From: Chara braunii | Lineage: Eukaryota > Streptophyta > Charophyceae > Charales > Characeae | Assembly: GCA_003427395.1 (NCBI GenBank) | Contig: BFEA01000135.1 | Coordinates: 507,020-532,806 of the forward strand | DNA: 25,787 bases | Reading direction: 5' to 3' | In this document: one piece after another, positions 9,297 to 18,998 of the stretch | How positions within the stretch are numbered: the stretch's first letter is position 1 | Layout of the letters: each line of letters starts with the position of its first letter | The notes under the pieces: model-generated | Databases searched by the model: none | What the model was told of the DNA's origin: nothing | What the model saw: only the letters and a program-made list of their open reading frames with translations | Translations under genes and position numbers: made by a program

Positions 9297-10650
9297 CCCA
9301 ACCGGCCAACCAAGCATCACATTGAGCTGCTGCCTGGAGCGGTCCCCAAAGGGCCGCATCTACAGGATGTCACCTGCTGAGCTTGAGGAGCTCAGGCGAC
9401 AGCTTGAGACCCTGACCAGCAAGGGCTAGCTCAGGCCCAACACTTCTGAATTCGGTGCTCCAGTCCTCTTTGTTCCAAAGGGGAGCGGCGAGTTCAGAAT
9501 GTGCATAGACTACAGGGGTCTCAACAAGATCACTAGAAAGAGCACAGAGCCACTTCCTAGGATCGATGACCTTTTGGATATGGTCCAGGGTTGTACCATC
9601 TTCAGCAAAGTCGACCTCAAGTTTGGGTATCACCACATTGAGATGGCAGAGGAGGACGTCCACAAGATGCCCTTTGGACTTTGCAATGCACCTGGCACAT
9701 TCCAGACTGAGATGCACCGCATATTCAGGCCGTACCTGGATAAGTTTATGGTTGTCTACCTGGATGATATCCTGGTATTCAACAAAACTACCAGGGAACA
9801 TGCGGAGCACATGGCTCTGGTCCTTCAGTCATTACGCGACAGCCAGTATAAGATCAACAGGGAGAAGTCCTCTTTTGGAGTTCCCTCTGTTATCTATCTG
9901 GGTCACGTGATCTCTGGAGATGGGTTGGCCCCTGAAGCAGCCAAAGTTGTTGCTATTCAGGATTGGCCACAGCCCCAGACAGTGAGAGATGTCCGGTCAT
10001 TCTTGGGTCTGGCCTCCTACTACAAAAAGTTCGTCAGGAACTTTTCTGCAGTGGCTGCACCCCTGACTAACCTTATAAAGAAAGACATTCCCTTTCTTTG
10101 GTCCCTCCACTGTCAGATGGTCTTTGCACGATTCAAACAGGCCTTGACTCGTGCACCTGTTCTGAAGTTGTCTGACCCCACTTTGCCTTTTGTACTGACC
10201 ACTGATGCTAGCCAGTATGGCATTGGGGCAATCCTTCAGCAGGATGATGGGAATGGTCTGAGACCTGTAGAGTTTATGAGTAAGAAGATCAAGACTCAAA
10301 AGCTGCAGGACTCCACCTACGAGAAAGAGCTTTATGCTCTTGTCAGTGCCCTGAAACATTGGAAACACTTTCTCCTGGGCAGGCACTTCAAGATCTTTTC
10401 TGATCATTCCACTTTGCAGTGGTTGAAGTCCGAGGGAGAGTTAAATGATAAGTTGGCACGCTACATTCAGTTCATTGATCTGTTTGACTTTGAACTGAAG
10501 CACAAGAAGGGCTGCTACAACAAGGTAGCTGACGCCCTCTCTCGAAGGCCTAACTCTTTTGCGCTGATCTCCTCTACTCAGTCTTTTGGAGAGGAGGTCC
10601 GTCAGATATTGCTCGTTCACTGCCGCAGGATCCGACTTATGGACCCATCG
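9297..10650 (+). pseudogene. Reverse transcriptase and RNase H of the gypsy element
   Basis: RT makes cDNA from element RNA and RNase H removes the RNA. After the duplicated N-terminal part (with the same extra G and the same nonsense codon, TAG 9427) one frame is open from 9430 to about 10620. It shows FSKVDLKFGYHHIEM (motif A), MPFGLCNAPGTFQ (motif B), VVYLDDILVF (catalytic YxDD), SSFGVPSVIYLGHVIS, and SFLGLASYYKKFVRNFS (thumb/connection). RNase H follows with its acidic set: LTTDASQYGIGA, DSTYEKELYAL, FKIFSDHSTLQWL and NKVADALSRRP. The domain sequence is intact from motif A to RNase H; the defects are the upstream stop and the frame changes on both sides. Confidence 0.92.
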
Positions 10651-11508
10651 TCAGGAATCTGCAAGCAGATCCCGTCTCTGAACCTGGCTATGTCCTGAGT
10701 TCAGATCTGTTGTATACTTACAGCAGAGGAGAGGAGCGCTTGTGCATCCCTGAGGATCAGCAGATGCGGACACTGCTGATGTCAGAGTGCCACGATGCGC
10801 GTGGACACTTTGGGTTCCTAAAGTCGTATGCAGCCCTGTCGCAGCGCTTCTTCTGGAAGGAGATGCGGAGTGATATGCTGCGCTATGTGGACACCTGTGA
10901 GCTCTGCCAAAGGACAAGGTTCAGCGTAAACCTCCTTTGGGATTGCTCAAACCTTTGCCCATACCTGATGGTCCTGCCTAGTCTGTATCCATTGATTTTA
11001 CAGACTTAGGCAAGACTACCCCTCGTGGCATGCGTCAGGTCATGGTCTACGTGGACAGGTTTTCCAAATACGCAGAGTTCATCCCCTTGCCAGAGGTGGC
11101 CAGAGTACCGGCTGTGAGAGCAGCCTTCTCTGAGAAGTGGGTCACTCACCATGGACCGCCCACTTCTATTGTTAGTGACAGAGACCCCAGATTCTGCAGC
11201 GACGAGTGGCAGTCCTACTGCAAGGACTATCTGCACTCACGCCTGGACATGACTTCTGGTTGTCATCGTGAAGCGAATGGATTGGCTGAAGTGATGAACT
11301 AAGTCCTGTTCCAGTTATTACGTCCTGTGATCTCTCCAGATCAGCAGGACTAGGATCTCCACTTGGCGAGGGCACAGCTCATGTATAACATGTCTGTCCA
11401 CTCCTCGACAGGGTTCAGTCCCTACTGGCTACATTGGGGACGGGAGCCACGATAGCCTCTCGATGATATCATCGATAAGGCTAAGCCTGACCTTCCCCCA
11501 TCCGCACT
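10620..11508 (+). pseudogene. Integrase zinc-binding domain and catalytic core, broken
   Basis: Integrase inserts the cDNA. The HHCC zinc domain is read near 10780-10910 (ECHDARGHFGFLKSY ... YVDTCELCQRTR). A one-base loss near 10921 changes frame. The core then carries the first catalytic Asp in SIDFTDLG (10994), the second in SIVSDRDPRF (11177) and the Glu in NGLAEVMN (11288), with 36 residues between the last two (canonical spacing is 35). The usual HPQTDGQ motif before the Glu is degraded to CHREANG. Stops lie at TAG 10979, TAA 11300, TAG 11351 and TAG 11453, and another frame change precedes 11509. The core could not be made as one protein. Confidence 0.88.
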
Positions 11509-11967
11509 GGTGACTATGTCTGGGTGGCCAGTTCTGAGTTGTCGAGGGAGGAGGATATCTCTCCCAAGTTGTTGCCACGCAACCTGGGTCCGTGGCAGGG
11601 TCTAGATACAGTGGGCGCTGATCCTTTCGGTCCGTCGTATGTCATCGACGTTCCGCTGCATTTACGAACCTATCCGGTCTTTCATGCATCCAAGCTGTTG
11701 CCTTTTACGCCAGCTGATGCATTCCCTGACCGGCCCCCTCAATGGGGCCCACCAATCCCTGGTAAGGGATATGATGTGGTGGCCATTGAGGATGAGTGGG
11801 GCACTGGCCCTGACCGGCAGTATCTTGTCAGGTTTGCGTTCCAGCCCCCTTCTGAGAACCAATGGTTCTACAAAAGAGACCTGATCAAGACAACAAAGTC
11901 TGTTGTACTGCGGTATGAGGCGGCTCAAAAGGGTAACCTTCGCCGTTCGCCTCGTCTGCACCCCTAG
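11509..11967 (+). pseudogene. Integrase C-terminus with chromodomain-like tail
   Basis: The frame opens at 11509 (GDYVWVASSELSREEDISPK) and ends at TAG 11965, 33 bp before the 3' LTR. First comes the GPF/Y-like segment of Ty3/gypsy integrases (KLLPRNLGPWQGLDTVGADP, then PLHLRTYPVFHASKLLPF). Then a chromodomain-like stretch of about 50 residues: YDVVAIEDEWGTGPDRQYLV, with WF at the position of the aromatic pocket and KRDLIKTTKSVVLRYE. In chromoviruses this tail steers integration to particular chromatin. Recognition of the chromodomain is by pattern (VxxIxDxW ... QYLVRF ... W) and should be checked by profile search. The segment itself is open, but it is out of frame with the integrase core. 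Confidence 0.8.
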
Positions 11968-11986
11968 CTCGGAGGTCCTCGCTCCC

Positions 11987-11998
11987 GGGGAGGGTAAG
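11987..11998 (+). other. Polypurine tract
   Basis: GGGGAGGGTAAG lies two bases before the 3' LTR, where plus-strand cDNA synthesis is primed in LTR retrotransposons. Confidence 0.65.
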
Positions 11999-12000
11999 CC

Positions 12001-13431
12001 TGCAATGACTTGCTGATTTCTGCTGCCGAGATTGACTGCGAGGTTGTATACTAACCTGTAGGGTTAGTCCTGTAATTTTGTTTGGCTGAGGGCTAACCGA
12101 GAGATCCGCCTGTGTGGAAATTTGTGAGGGACAGATCTGNNNNNNNNNNNNNNNNNNNNNNNNNNNNNNNNNNNNNNNNNNNNNNNNNNNNNNNNNNNNN
12201 NNNNNNNNNNNNNNNNNNNNNNNNNNNNNNNNNNNNNNNNNNNNNNNNNNNNNNNNNNNNNNNNNNNNNNNNNNNNNNNNNNNNNNNNNNNNNNNNNNNN
12301 NNNNNNNNNNNNNNNNNNNNNNNNNNNNNNNNNNNNNNNNNNNNNNNNNNNNNNNNNNNNNNNNNNNNNNNNNNNNNNNNNNNNNNNNNNNNNNNNNNNN
12401 NNNNNNNNNNNNNNNNNNNNNNNNNNNNNNNNNNNNNNNNNNNNNNNNNNNNNNNNNNNNNNNNNNNNNNNNNNNNNNNNNNNNNNNNNNNNNNNNNNNN
12501 NNNNNNNNNNNNNNNNNNNNNNNNNNNNNNNNNNNNNNNNNNNNNNNNNNNNNNNNNNNNNNNNNNNNNNNNNNNNNNNNNNNNNNNNNNNNNNNNNNNN
12601 NNNNNNNNNNNNNNNNNNNNNNNNNNNNNNNNNNNNNNNNNNNNNNNNNNNNNNNNNNNNNNNNNNNNNNNNNNNNNNNNNNNNNNNNNNNNNNNNNNNN
12701 NNNNNNNNNNNNNNNNNNNNNNNNNNNNNNNNNNNNNNNNNNNNNNNNNNNNNNNNNNNNNNNNNNNNNNNNNNNNNNNNNNNNNNNNNNNNNNNNNNNN
12801 NNNNNNNNNNNNNNNNNNNNNNNNNNNNNNNNNNNNNNNNNNNNNNNNNNNNNNNNNNNNNNNNNNNNNNNNNNNNNNNNNNNNNNNNNNNNNNNNNNNN
12901 NNNNNNNNNNNNNNNNNNNNNNNNNNNNNNNNNNNNNNNNNNNNNNNNNNNNNNNNNNNNNNNNNNNNNNNNNNNNNNNNNNNNNNNNNNNNNNNNNNNN
13001 NNNNNNNNNNNNNNNNNNNNNNNNNNNNNNNNNNNNNNNNNNNNNNNNNNNNNNNNNNNNNNNNNNNNNNNNNNNNNNNNNNNNNNNNNNNNNNNNNNNG
13101 GAGTGTGTGGTACTTGAGTGGCGAGACACTGGGTAAACTCTGGAACGATAATTGGGGTTAATTGTGTGAGTTGGCTCATCATCTGGGTTACTTTTTAATT
13201 GTGATCTTCGCAGTGTCATCCTGTGATTGGTTGTTGGGAGTTTATCAGAGAGAGAGAACACTGTGTGTATTCTCCCCATCTGTGCATGGTTGCTATTCCG
13301 CTGTTTATCTCTGGTCTGTGTGTAGGTGGACTCCGTCTCTTCCTCCCCTTTCTCTCATGCATGTATGGGCGTGTGTGAGTGTTTGTGGGTGTGAGTGGCA
13401 ATCGAATTGTCAAACTACCAAGTTCATAACA
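12001..13431 (+). repeat. 3' LTR of the gypsy element, mostly unsequenced
   Basis: The first 139 bases and the last 332 match the 5' LTR. Positions 12140-13099 are Ns. The gap begins right after GACAGATCTG, the same spot where the 5' LTR has its N and the 95-bp duplication, so this part of the LTR is evidently hard to assemble. The nominal length (1431) reflects an estimated gap size. Confidence 0.95.
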
Positions 13432-15456
13432 AGGATGTGTCTTCCACTTCGTCACCAGCCTGGGGTTCGACTTTGTGGTCTGCAGTCCGAGGTCGTACCT
13501 GAACTTCACATCGTATTCTGTTATCGTTCTTGACTTCCCGGTGGTGCCCTGTTCCCATATCCACTCCTTCGGGTTGAATTCGAGCTTCTCAATTCTGAGT
13601 TCTGGTTGGAAGATGATCCACAGCTTGCTGTGAGAGACTCTTAACCTTCCTGAGCAAGAAGGTTTCTACCCGTTCGTTCTGTGGCGTTTTGTTTTGAGCT
13701 TCTAGCTCGTACCGATTGTGATTGGTGATGGGATAGGATATGAAGTTGGCCTGGTAGCTGGTTGGGTCTGGTCTAGATACGAAACGGTAGGCTCTTGTTG
13801 GAGGGGTCGGCCCCAGTCTCCTGGTTTGTGTGTTTCTCTCTTAGGAGGGCCGTCCACAAGGGAGGGATGCTTTGGTGGATTTCCTCTACGTTGGTGCTCA
13901 TGGACTGACAACCTTCCAGGGGGATCCGGAGTTCTTGGTCGCGGACAGCCAGTCTAGTCTCTCCTCGGACCATAGATGTTTGACCTGCCATACTCCTCTC
14001 TCTACCCAGGATAGCCATCTGCGATCTTTTGCCCGGAGGGTCCAGGGTTTGCTTTCAAGGATTGCAGAACAGGGGCCTGCCTGAGGACTTCCTCGTTGTT
14101 GCTCGGTGTCCCTCTCTTGTTTCGCACCGATTGGTGCCCGGCCTTCAGAGTTGGTGTCCGATAGGTGCTGGGTGTGGCATTTCGAGCTGAGTAGACAGTG
14201 CTTGCTGGGTTTTCCTCGTTGGCCTCTCTAATTTGAGCGACCAGTCTTTGGCCATGATCCAGAACAGGCCGCGTATGTTAGGCGCAGAGGTTACAGGTGC
14301 CAGGTTCCTTATGTTGTCCAAGGCCATTTTAGTCCAGGGAAGCGATTGTTTGGTTAGGATCTTGACTATCCATTTCATCTGAAGGGTGATCGTTTCCTGT
14401 TTTGGGACAATGATGCCTAGATCCCCTTCGTGCGGTGGAGAGGTTACAGGTGCCAGGTTCCTTATGTTGTCCAAGGCCAGTTTAGTCCAGTGAAGCGATC
14501 CCCTTCGTGCGGTGGAGAGGTTACAGGTGCCAGGTTCCTTATGTTGTCCAAGGCCAGTTTAATCTAGTGAAGCGATTGTTTGGTTATGATTTTGACTATC
14601 CATTTCATCTGAAGGGCGATCGCTTCTTGTTTTGGGGCAATGATGCCTAGACCCCCTGCGTGCGGTTTCCTAATGACGATTTGCCAGGCCACTTTGTTTA
14701 TGCAGGAGGCTCTGTTGGGGTCTCCCGTCCACATGAAGCATCTGGACCTAGCCTTCAGGCTCTTCAGGTCGTCATCAGGCGGGGACCATATGGATACCAT
14801 GTACCATAGCATGGACAATATTGTCATGTTAATGATCAGTACTCTGCCCAGCAGAGAAGCCTGGGCTCTTTTGCAGGGAGCTAGGCGGGTTATTGCTCTG
14901 GCGATTAACTTCTCCCCCATCTCCTTGCCAGATGCTGTCTTTGTTGATCATGATGCCCAGATACCGGAGTGCTTGGTCGCCCGTGGACCATGACATTGGG
15001 ATGGATAGGCCCGGGGGTGGGGGGGGAGGGGGGGTGTCTTCTGCAAACCACCGGCCTTACGTTTTAGACCAGTTCACCAACTTCACCTTCATTTCTGATG
15101 GAAGTCAGAAGGCTTCCATAGCTCTGACCAGGGGGGCTTGAAAGGAGGAATTGTTTGCGCGGATGAGAACCGTGAGTTCGTCAGCGAACATCAGCGCCGT
15201 GTGTAGGGTGAAGTCATGGAGGGGAGTGTAGTTCTGTTCGGTGAGGCAGTTTATGGAGGGGTCTTTGCGGAGGAAGGAGGCTATGGCTTCCATGATGACC
15301 AGGAAAAATTGGGGGTGCCAGCGGGTCGCCTTGGTGAACGGATCTCGATATCGGGAAAGTGTCTGACAGTATTTTGTTTGTCTTGACTCTGACGGTGGCG
15401 TCTCCGTATAGCACTCTTGCCCATTCTCTGAAGTTTGGGCCGACAGTCACCGTGGC
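13432..15456 (-). mobile_element. LINE-like element, RT palm, thumb and C-terminal region (fragment B)
   Basis: Reading the minus strand from 15450: VGPNFREWARVLYGDATV, then SRSVHQGDPLAPPIF (non-LTR RT motif B), a frame change, LMFADELTVLIRANN (motif C; the canonical ADD reads ADE), LRYLGIMI near 14965, then SLLGRVLIINMTILSMLWYM and SLKARSRCFMWTGD (thumb and following region of LINE ORF2). Next come repeated phrases such as GGLGIIAPKQEAIALQMKWI (14145-14660), part of an internal tandem duplication. From about 14140 down to 13436 coding is faint; LGLQTTKSNPRLVTKWKTHP reaches the gypsy insertion point. Several frameshifts make the copy inactive. Confidence 0.8.
14287..14660. repeat. Internal tandem duplication in the LINE
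   Basis: The phrase GAGGTTACAGGTGCCAGGTT starts at 14287, 14440 and 14517. The first and third copies are long (about 150 bp, continuing through GCGATTGTTTGGTTA and CATTTCATCTGAAGGG), the middle one is short (77 bp), and the joints carry CCCCTTCGTGCGGTGGA. Confidence 0.9.
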
Positions 15457-15979
15457 AACCTATTGATTGAATAAGTAATCAGAAAATCAATCAATAAGCT
15501 AATGAAAAAGCTCGACATGATTCATTCTTCCCGAACATAGCATACGATCTTCATCATACTGCGCTCTCTGATTGTATTAGATCTAACGAATGCAATAGAC
15601 AAACATTCATTTCGATTTTATCCAGAACACTCTTTAAGCAAACGGCGGTCCTCGCGTAACGCTTCTGCGAGAGGCCGCTGCTCACTCTTGGGAAACGTGG
15701 CGGGACTGACAAGCGGGCCCAACGGACACTGCGCACGTTTTTTGTGCCGCGAGCGACCTGGCCTTGGACGGGGCGATAGAATTTTCGGGATCCGTGCGTG
15801 ACCGTTCGCGATACTTCTATCGGGCCATCGAAGGGGGGCTCGATCGACCACGACGGTTGTCGGGTTGTATTTAGGTGCTGCGGTTCGGTTCGATGCAACT
15901 CAGTTCGACGATACATGCTGCTTCTCGTGATGGCTTTGCTGTCTTGACACGACTCGAGAGAGAAAGGGTTCGGTTCAAC
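15457..15979. other. Non-coding, CpG-dense start of a 3-kb block that splits the LINE
   Basis: No gene is recognised. The stretch opens with a perfect 9-bp inverted repeat (ATTGATTGA 15462-15470, TCAATCAAT 15487-15495). About 15640-15880 contains some 31 CpG dinucleotides in 235 bp, far above the flanking transposon DNA. A minus-strand frame without stops covers 15554-17170, but it is a by-product of the pyrimidine-rich complement and has no recognisable domain. Confidence 0.55.

Positions 15980-16064
<85 letters not shown>
15980..16064. repeat. (GA)n microsatellite
   Basis: About 42 GA units with a single interruption (AAAG near 15997). Confidence 0.98.
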
Positions 16065-16067
<3 letters not shown>

Positions 16068-18194
16068 GAGGTCGGGATTGGAGGTAGAAGCGACAACATG
16101 GAGGGGGGGGGGGCGCGCAAAAGAGGAACACAGAGGGAAAAAAAAAGAGAAAAAAAAAGAAGGGAAATCAGGAAGAGAGGAAGAAGACGATTCTGGCAGA
16201 GAAGACGCCAGGAACTGGCAAACGAAGGTGCGTTGATGTTTTTTTTTTTTTTTTTGCTTTTTTTTTCGGGTGGGGTTTTATTTTTTTTTCCTAGCGGAAA
16301 CGTCGGAACCACGTTGGGAGGGGTTGGGGCACTTGGGGAGGGTGAAGTCAGAATGGGAACCGTAAGAGATCGGGGTGGAAGTGAGGGATGGAGGGAGAAG
16401 CAAGCAAAGGGAGGAAAGGGGAGAGAGGTTGGGATGGGGAAAAGGAGGGAAAAGTCCGGATAGGAGGCGGAAATCGGGATGCGAGGTGGGAGTGAGAATT
16501 TGGATATGATCGTGATCGGGTCGAAGAGAGGTCGGTAGCGGCAGAGGTCGGGATGGGAATGGGGAGGAGGGAGGGATGGAAGCAGAAGAAGTGGTCGGGA
16601 TTGGGAATAGGAAAGGAACGAGTCGCGAAGCCGGAGTGAGGGGTGACAAAGAGGAGAGGGAGAAGCGATGGAGAAGGAGGTGGAGGTCGGAATTGGAAGT
16701 AGAAGCAGCAACATGGAGGGAGGGGGGGGACGTACACCAGTGTGCCACGTGGCACCCCGCGCAAAAGGACACAGAGAAAAAAAAAACAAAAGACAAAAAA
16801 AAAAAGAAAAAAAAAAAGGGAAATCGACGATAGTATCGACCAAGGGCATTCTCGACCCACTCTCTAGAGAGGGAGGAAAGGGGAGAGAGGTCGGGATCAG
16901 GAAGAGAAGGAGGTAAAAGTCGGGATAGGAGGCGGGTGGAGAGAGGTCGGTAGCGGGAGAGGTCGGGATGGGAACGGGGAGGAGGGAAGGATGGAAGTAG
17001 AAGAAATGGTCGGGATTGGGAGCAGGAAAGGAGCGAGTCGGGAAGCCGGAGTGAGGGGTATGATCAGTAGCGGGAGAGGTCGGGATGGGAATGAGGAAAC
17101 TGAAGTTGGTTGGGAAAGGGGGGGGAGGAGATGGAAGGGAGGGAACGTACACCAGTGTGCCACGTGGCACCCCTTGGCGGGTGGGGGGGGAGAGGGAATG
17201 GGAGTTGGGAGCAGAGAGGGAGAGGGAGAAGGGATGCCTATAGCAGAGGGAGGAAAGGGGAGAGAGTTACGGATTTGATCGTGATCGTGACGGAGAGAGG
17301 TCGGTACCAGGAGAGGTCGGGATGGGAGCGGGGAGGGGATCGAAGTCGGGATACGGGAAAGGAGCAAGTCGGGAGGCCGGAGGTAATGAATAGGAAGGGG
17401 GAGAGGTCGGGATGGGAGTCAGGATAGGAGAGGGAAGGCGGGCGGAGAGAGGTCGGTAGCGGGAGAGCTCGGGATGGGAACGGGGAGGAGGGAAAGATAG
17501 AAGAAGAAGAAATGGTCGGGATTGGGAGTAGGAAAGGAGCGAGTCGGGAAGCCGAAGTGAGGGGTCAAAAAGGGGAGAGGGAGAAGCGATGNAGAAGGAA
17601 ACGGAGGTCGCAATTGGAGGTGGAAGCGGGAACATGGATATGATCAGTAGCGGGAGAGGTCGGGATGGGGGACGGAGAGAGGTCGGTAACAGGAGAGGTC
17701 GGGATGGGAGCAGGGACGGGATCGAAGTCGGGATACGGGAAAGGAGCAAGTCGGGAGGCAGGAGGTAATGAATAGGAAGGGGGAGAGGTCGGGATGGGAG
17801 TCGGGATAGGAAAGGGAAAGATCAGTGTGCCACATGGCACCCCATGCAAAAGAGCAAAAGAAAAGAGGAGACGGAACAACAGAAAGGAAGAAGAGAAAAA
17901 ATAAAAATTAAAAAAATTAAAAAAAAAGAGGAAAAAAGTACAAAAATCGATGATAGCAAACCCGAGCGAGAAAGTGCATACTGCCTATCAACCAATATTG
18001 ATCGAATGTCGCTGGGGGGAAAGAGAGCGGGGGATGAAAGAGAGAGGGATAGGGGGAGGGAGAAATACACAGAAGGGACCTAGTGGAAACGTCAGCACCA
18101 CGTCGATGGAGGGAGAAGTGGGCAGAGGAAAAAAACGGGGGAGGGCATTGCTGAACCAATCTCTATTACAATATATATTGATCGAGTGTTGCTT
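16065..18194. repeat. Purine-rich array with G-quadruplex motifs and a repeated palindrome
   Basis: The plus strand is mostly G and A. The core phrase GAGAGGTCGGGATGGGA recurs more than ten times with variants. Larger blocks repeat too: the phrase with AGAAGAAATGGTCGGGATTGGGA near 16580, 17000 and 17505; AAGTCGGGATACGGGAAAGG near 17343 and 17725; and CACCAGTGTGCCACGTGGCAC near 16735 and 17151, with a variant at 17823. The phrase GGAAACGTC-G-ACCACGT occurs near 16296 and 18085, close to the two ends of the array. Five windows meet the four-G-run quadruplex pattern. No coding function is supported. Confidence 0.85.
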
Positions 18195-18465
18195 AAAAAA
18201 AAAAAAAAAAAAAAAGCACCCTGCGCAAACGAACAGGAAAGAAGAGGAGACAAAACGACAGAACGAAGGAAGAACCCCCCCCCCCCCCCCCCCCCCTCTC
18301 CCCCCCTGCTTGTTTTTTTTTGTTTTTTTTTTTCTTTTCAATTCTTTTCAGTTTTTTTTTGTTTTTTTTTTGGGCACACATACACACCAACGAGAGGAGG
18401 GAAAAGAGGAGAAGAAGACCTGTTCTCCCTTCTCGCAAACTCTGCTCTTCTCGCCGCGAGCGGAG
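18195..18465. repeat. Homopolymer-rich stretch (A21, C22, T-rich)
   Basis: A21 at 18195-18215, C22 at 18275-18296, then T-rich sequence to about 18370 and a GC-mixed stretch up to the LINE. No gene is recognised. Base accuracy in such runs is doubtful. Confidence 0.8.
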
Positions 18466-18740
18466 CCGTGGCGGGTCCGCTTGTTGCATTTATGGAGGAA
18501 ATCCCAGTTGACTTTATTATAGGCCTTTTCAAAGTCAAAAAAGTTAAAAAACAGGATTGCAGCCTGCATTCGTTTTTCTGTGATCTTCTTTGCGGCCTCA
18601 TTCATGGTCATCACATTGTCTAGCATGTACCTCCCCAGAATGAAACCTGCTTGGGCAATGTGAAAACATTTGTCTGTGAGTTTTATGATCCTGTTGGCTA
18701 GTGTTTTTGCTAAGATTTTGATCATTTTGTAGGGGGGGCC
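18466..18740 (-). mobile_element. LINE-like element, RT N-terminal part (fragment C)
   Basis: The minus strand from about 18737 encodes MIKILAKTLANRIIKLTDKC, then QAGFILGRYMLDNVMTMNEA and FFDFEKAYNKVNWDFLHK. These are the opening motifs of a non-LTR reverse transcriptase (the Q-x-GF-x-GR block and motif A with its catalytic Asp in DFEKAY). The frame stops matching RT near 18490. The next RT residues are found at 15450, so about 3 kb was inserted or rearranged between. Upstream of 18740 no LINE sequence is visible, so the element is 5' truncated. Confidence 0.85.
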
Positions 18741-18998
18741 AGTTTTATTTTGTATTTTAAATCTGGTAAAGAACTTCGATGTGACCCGGAGGCAAAAGTT
18801 GTTCAGAAACCCTTGAACTTTCGGCGATACAAACTCAATCCTTCTCCGGGAAAGGTCATATACGTATGTATTCCGTAATCTGGCGAAATTAATTCAATTC
18901 TAAAAATAAATCATCTGTATACGTGATCCTATGGGCGCTCTTGCGTTTTCTTTTATTTACTTCGGCCTCTCACTCAACTCACTCACTCGAAGACTGGA
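18741..18998. other. No gene recognised; pyrimidine-rich end
   Basis: Nothing is recognisable in 18741-18940. From 18946 to 18992 the plus strand is pyrimidine-rich and ends in CTCGAAG directly before the L16-like segment, which resembles a 3' splice site but is not conclusive. Confidence 0.4.

Larger units (their letters stand above)
3719..13431 (+). mobile_element. Ty3/gypsy retrotransposon (chromovirus-type), inserted in a LINE
   Basis: The element is bounded by LTRs that begin TGCAATGACTTG and end TTCATAACA. A 4-bp AGGA lies on both sides (3715-3718 and 13432-13435). Inside, in order, are a primer-site-like sequence, a long leader, gag, aspartic protease, RT, RNase H, integrase and a chromodomain-like C-terminus, the Ty3/gypsy order. 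The copy cannot make its proteins: gag alone holds five in-frame stops, and pol has further stops, at least three frame changes and a duplicated RT segment. The readable LTR parts (about 470 bp) differ at roughly ten positions, so the insertion is moderately recent. The 3' LTR is mostly an assembly gap. Confidence 0.95.

Noticed and set aside
11885-13279. Long open frames crossing the 3' LTR in both directions
   Set aside because: They are open only because the 960-base N gap contains no readable stop codons.
15554-17170. Minus-strand open frame of 538 codons
   Set aside because: It is Pro/Ser/Leu-rich low-complexity sequence produced by the complement of a purine-only array, without any domain or codon-like pattern; the length is a by-product of composition.
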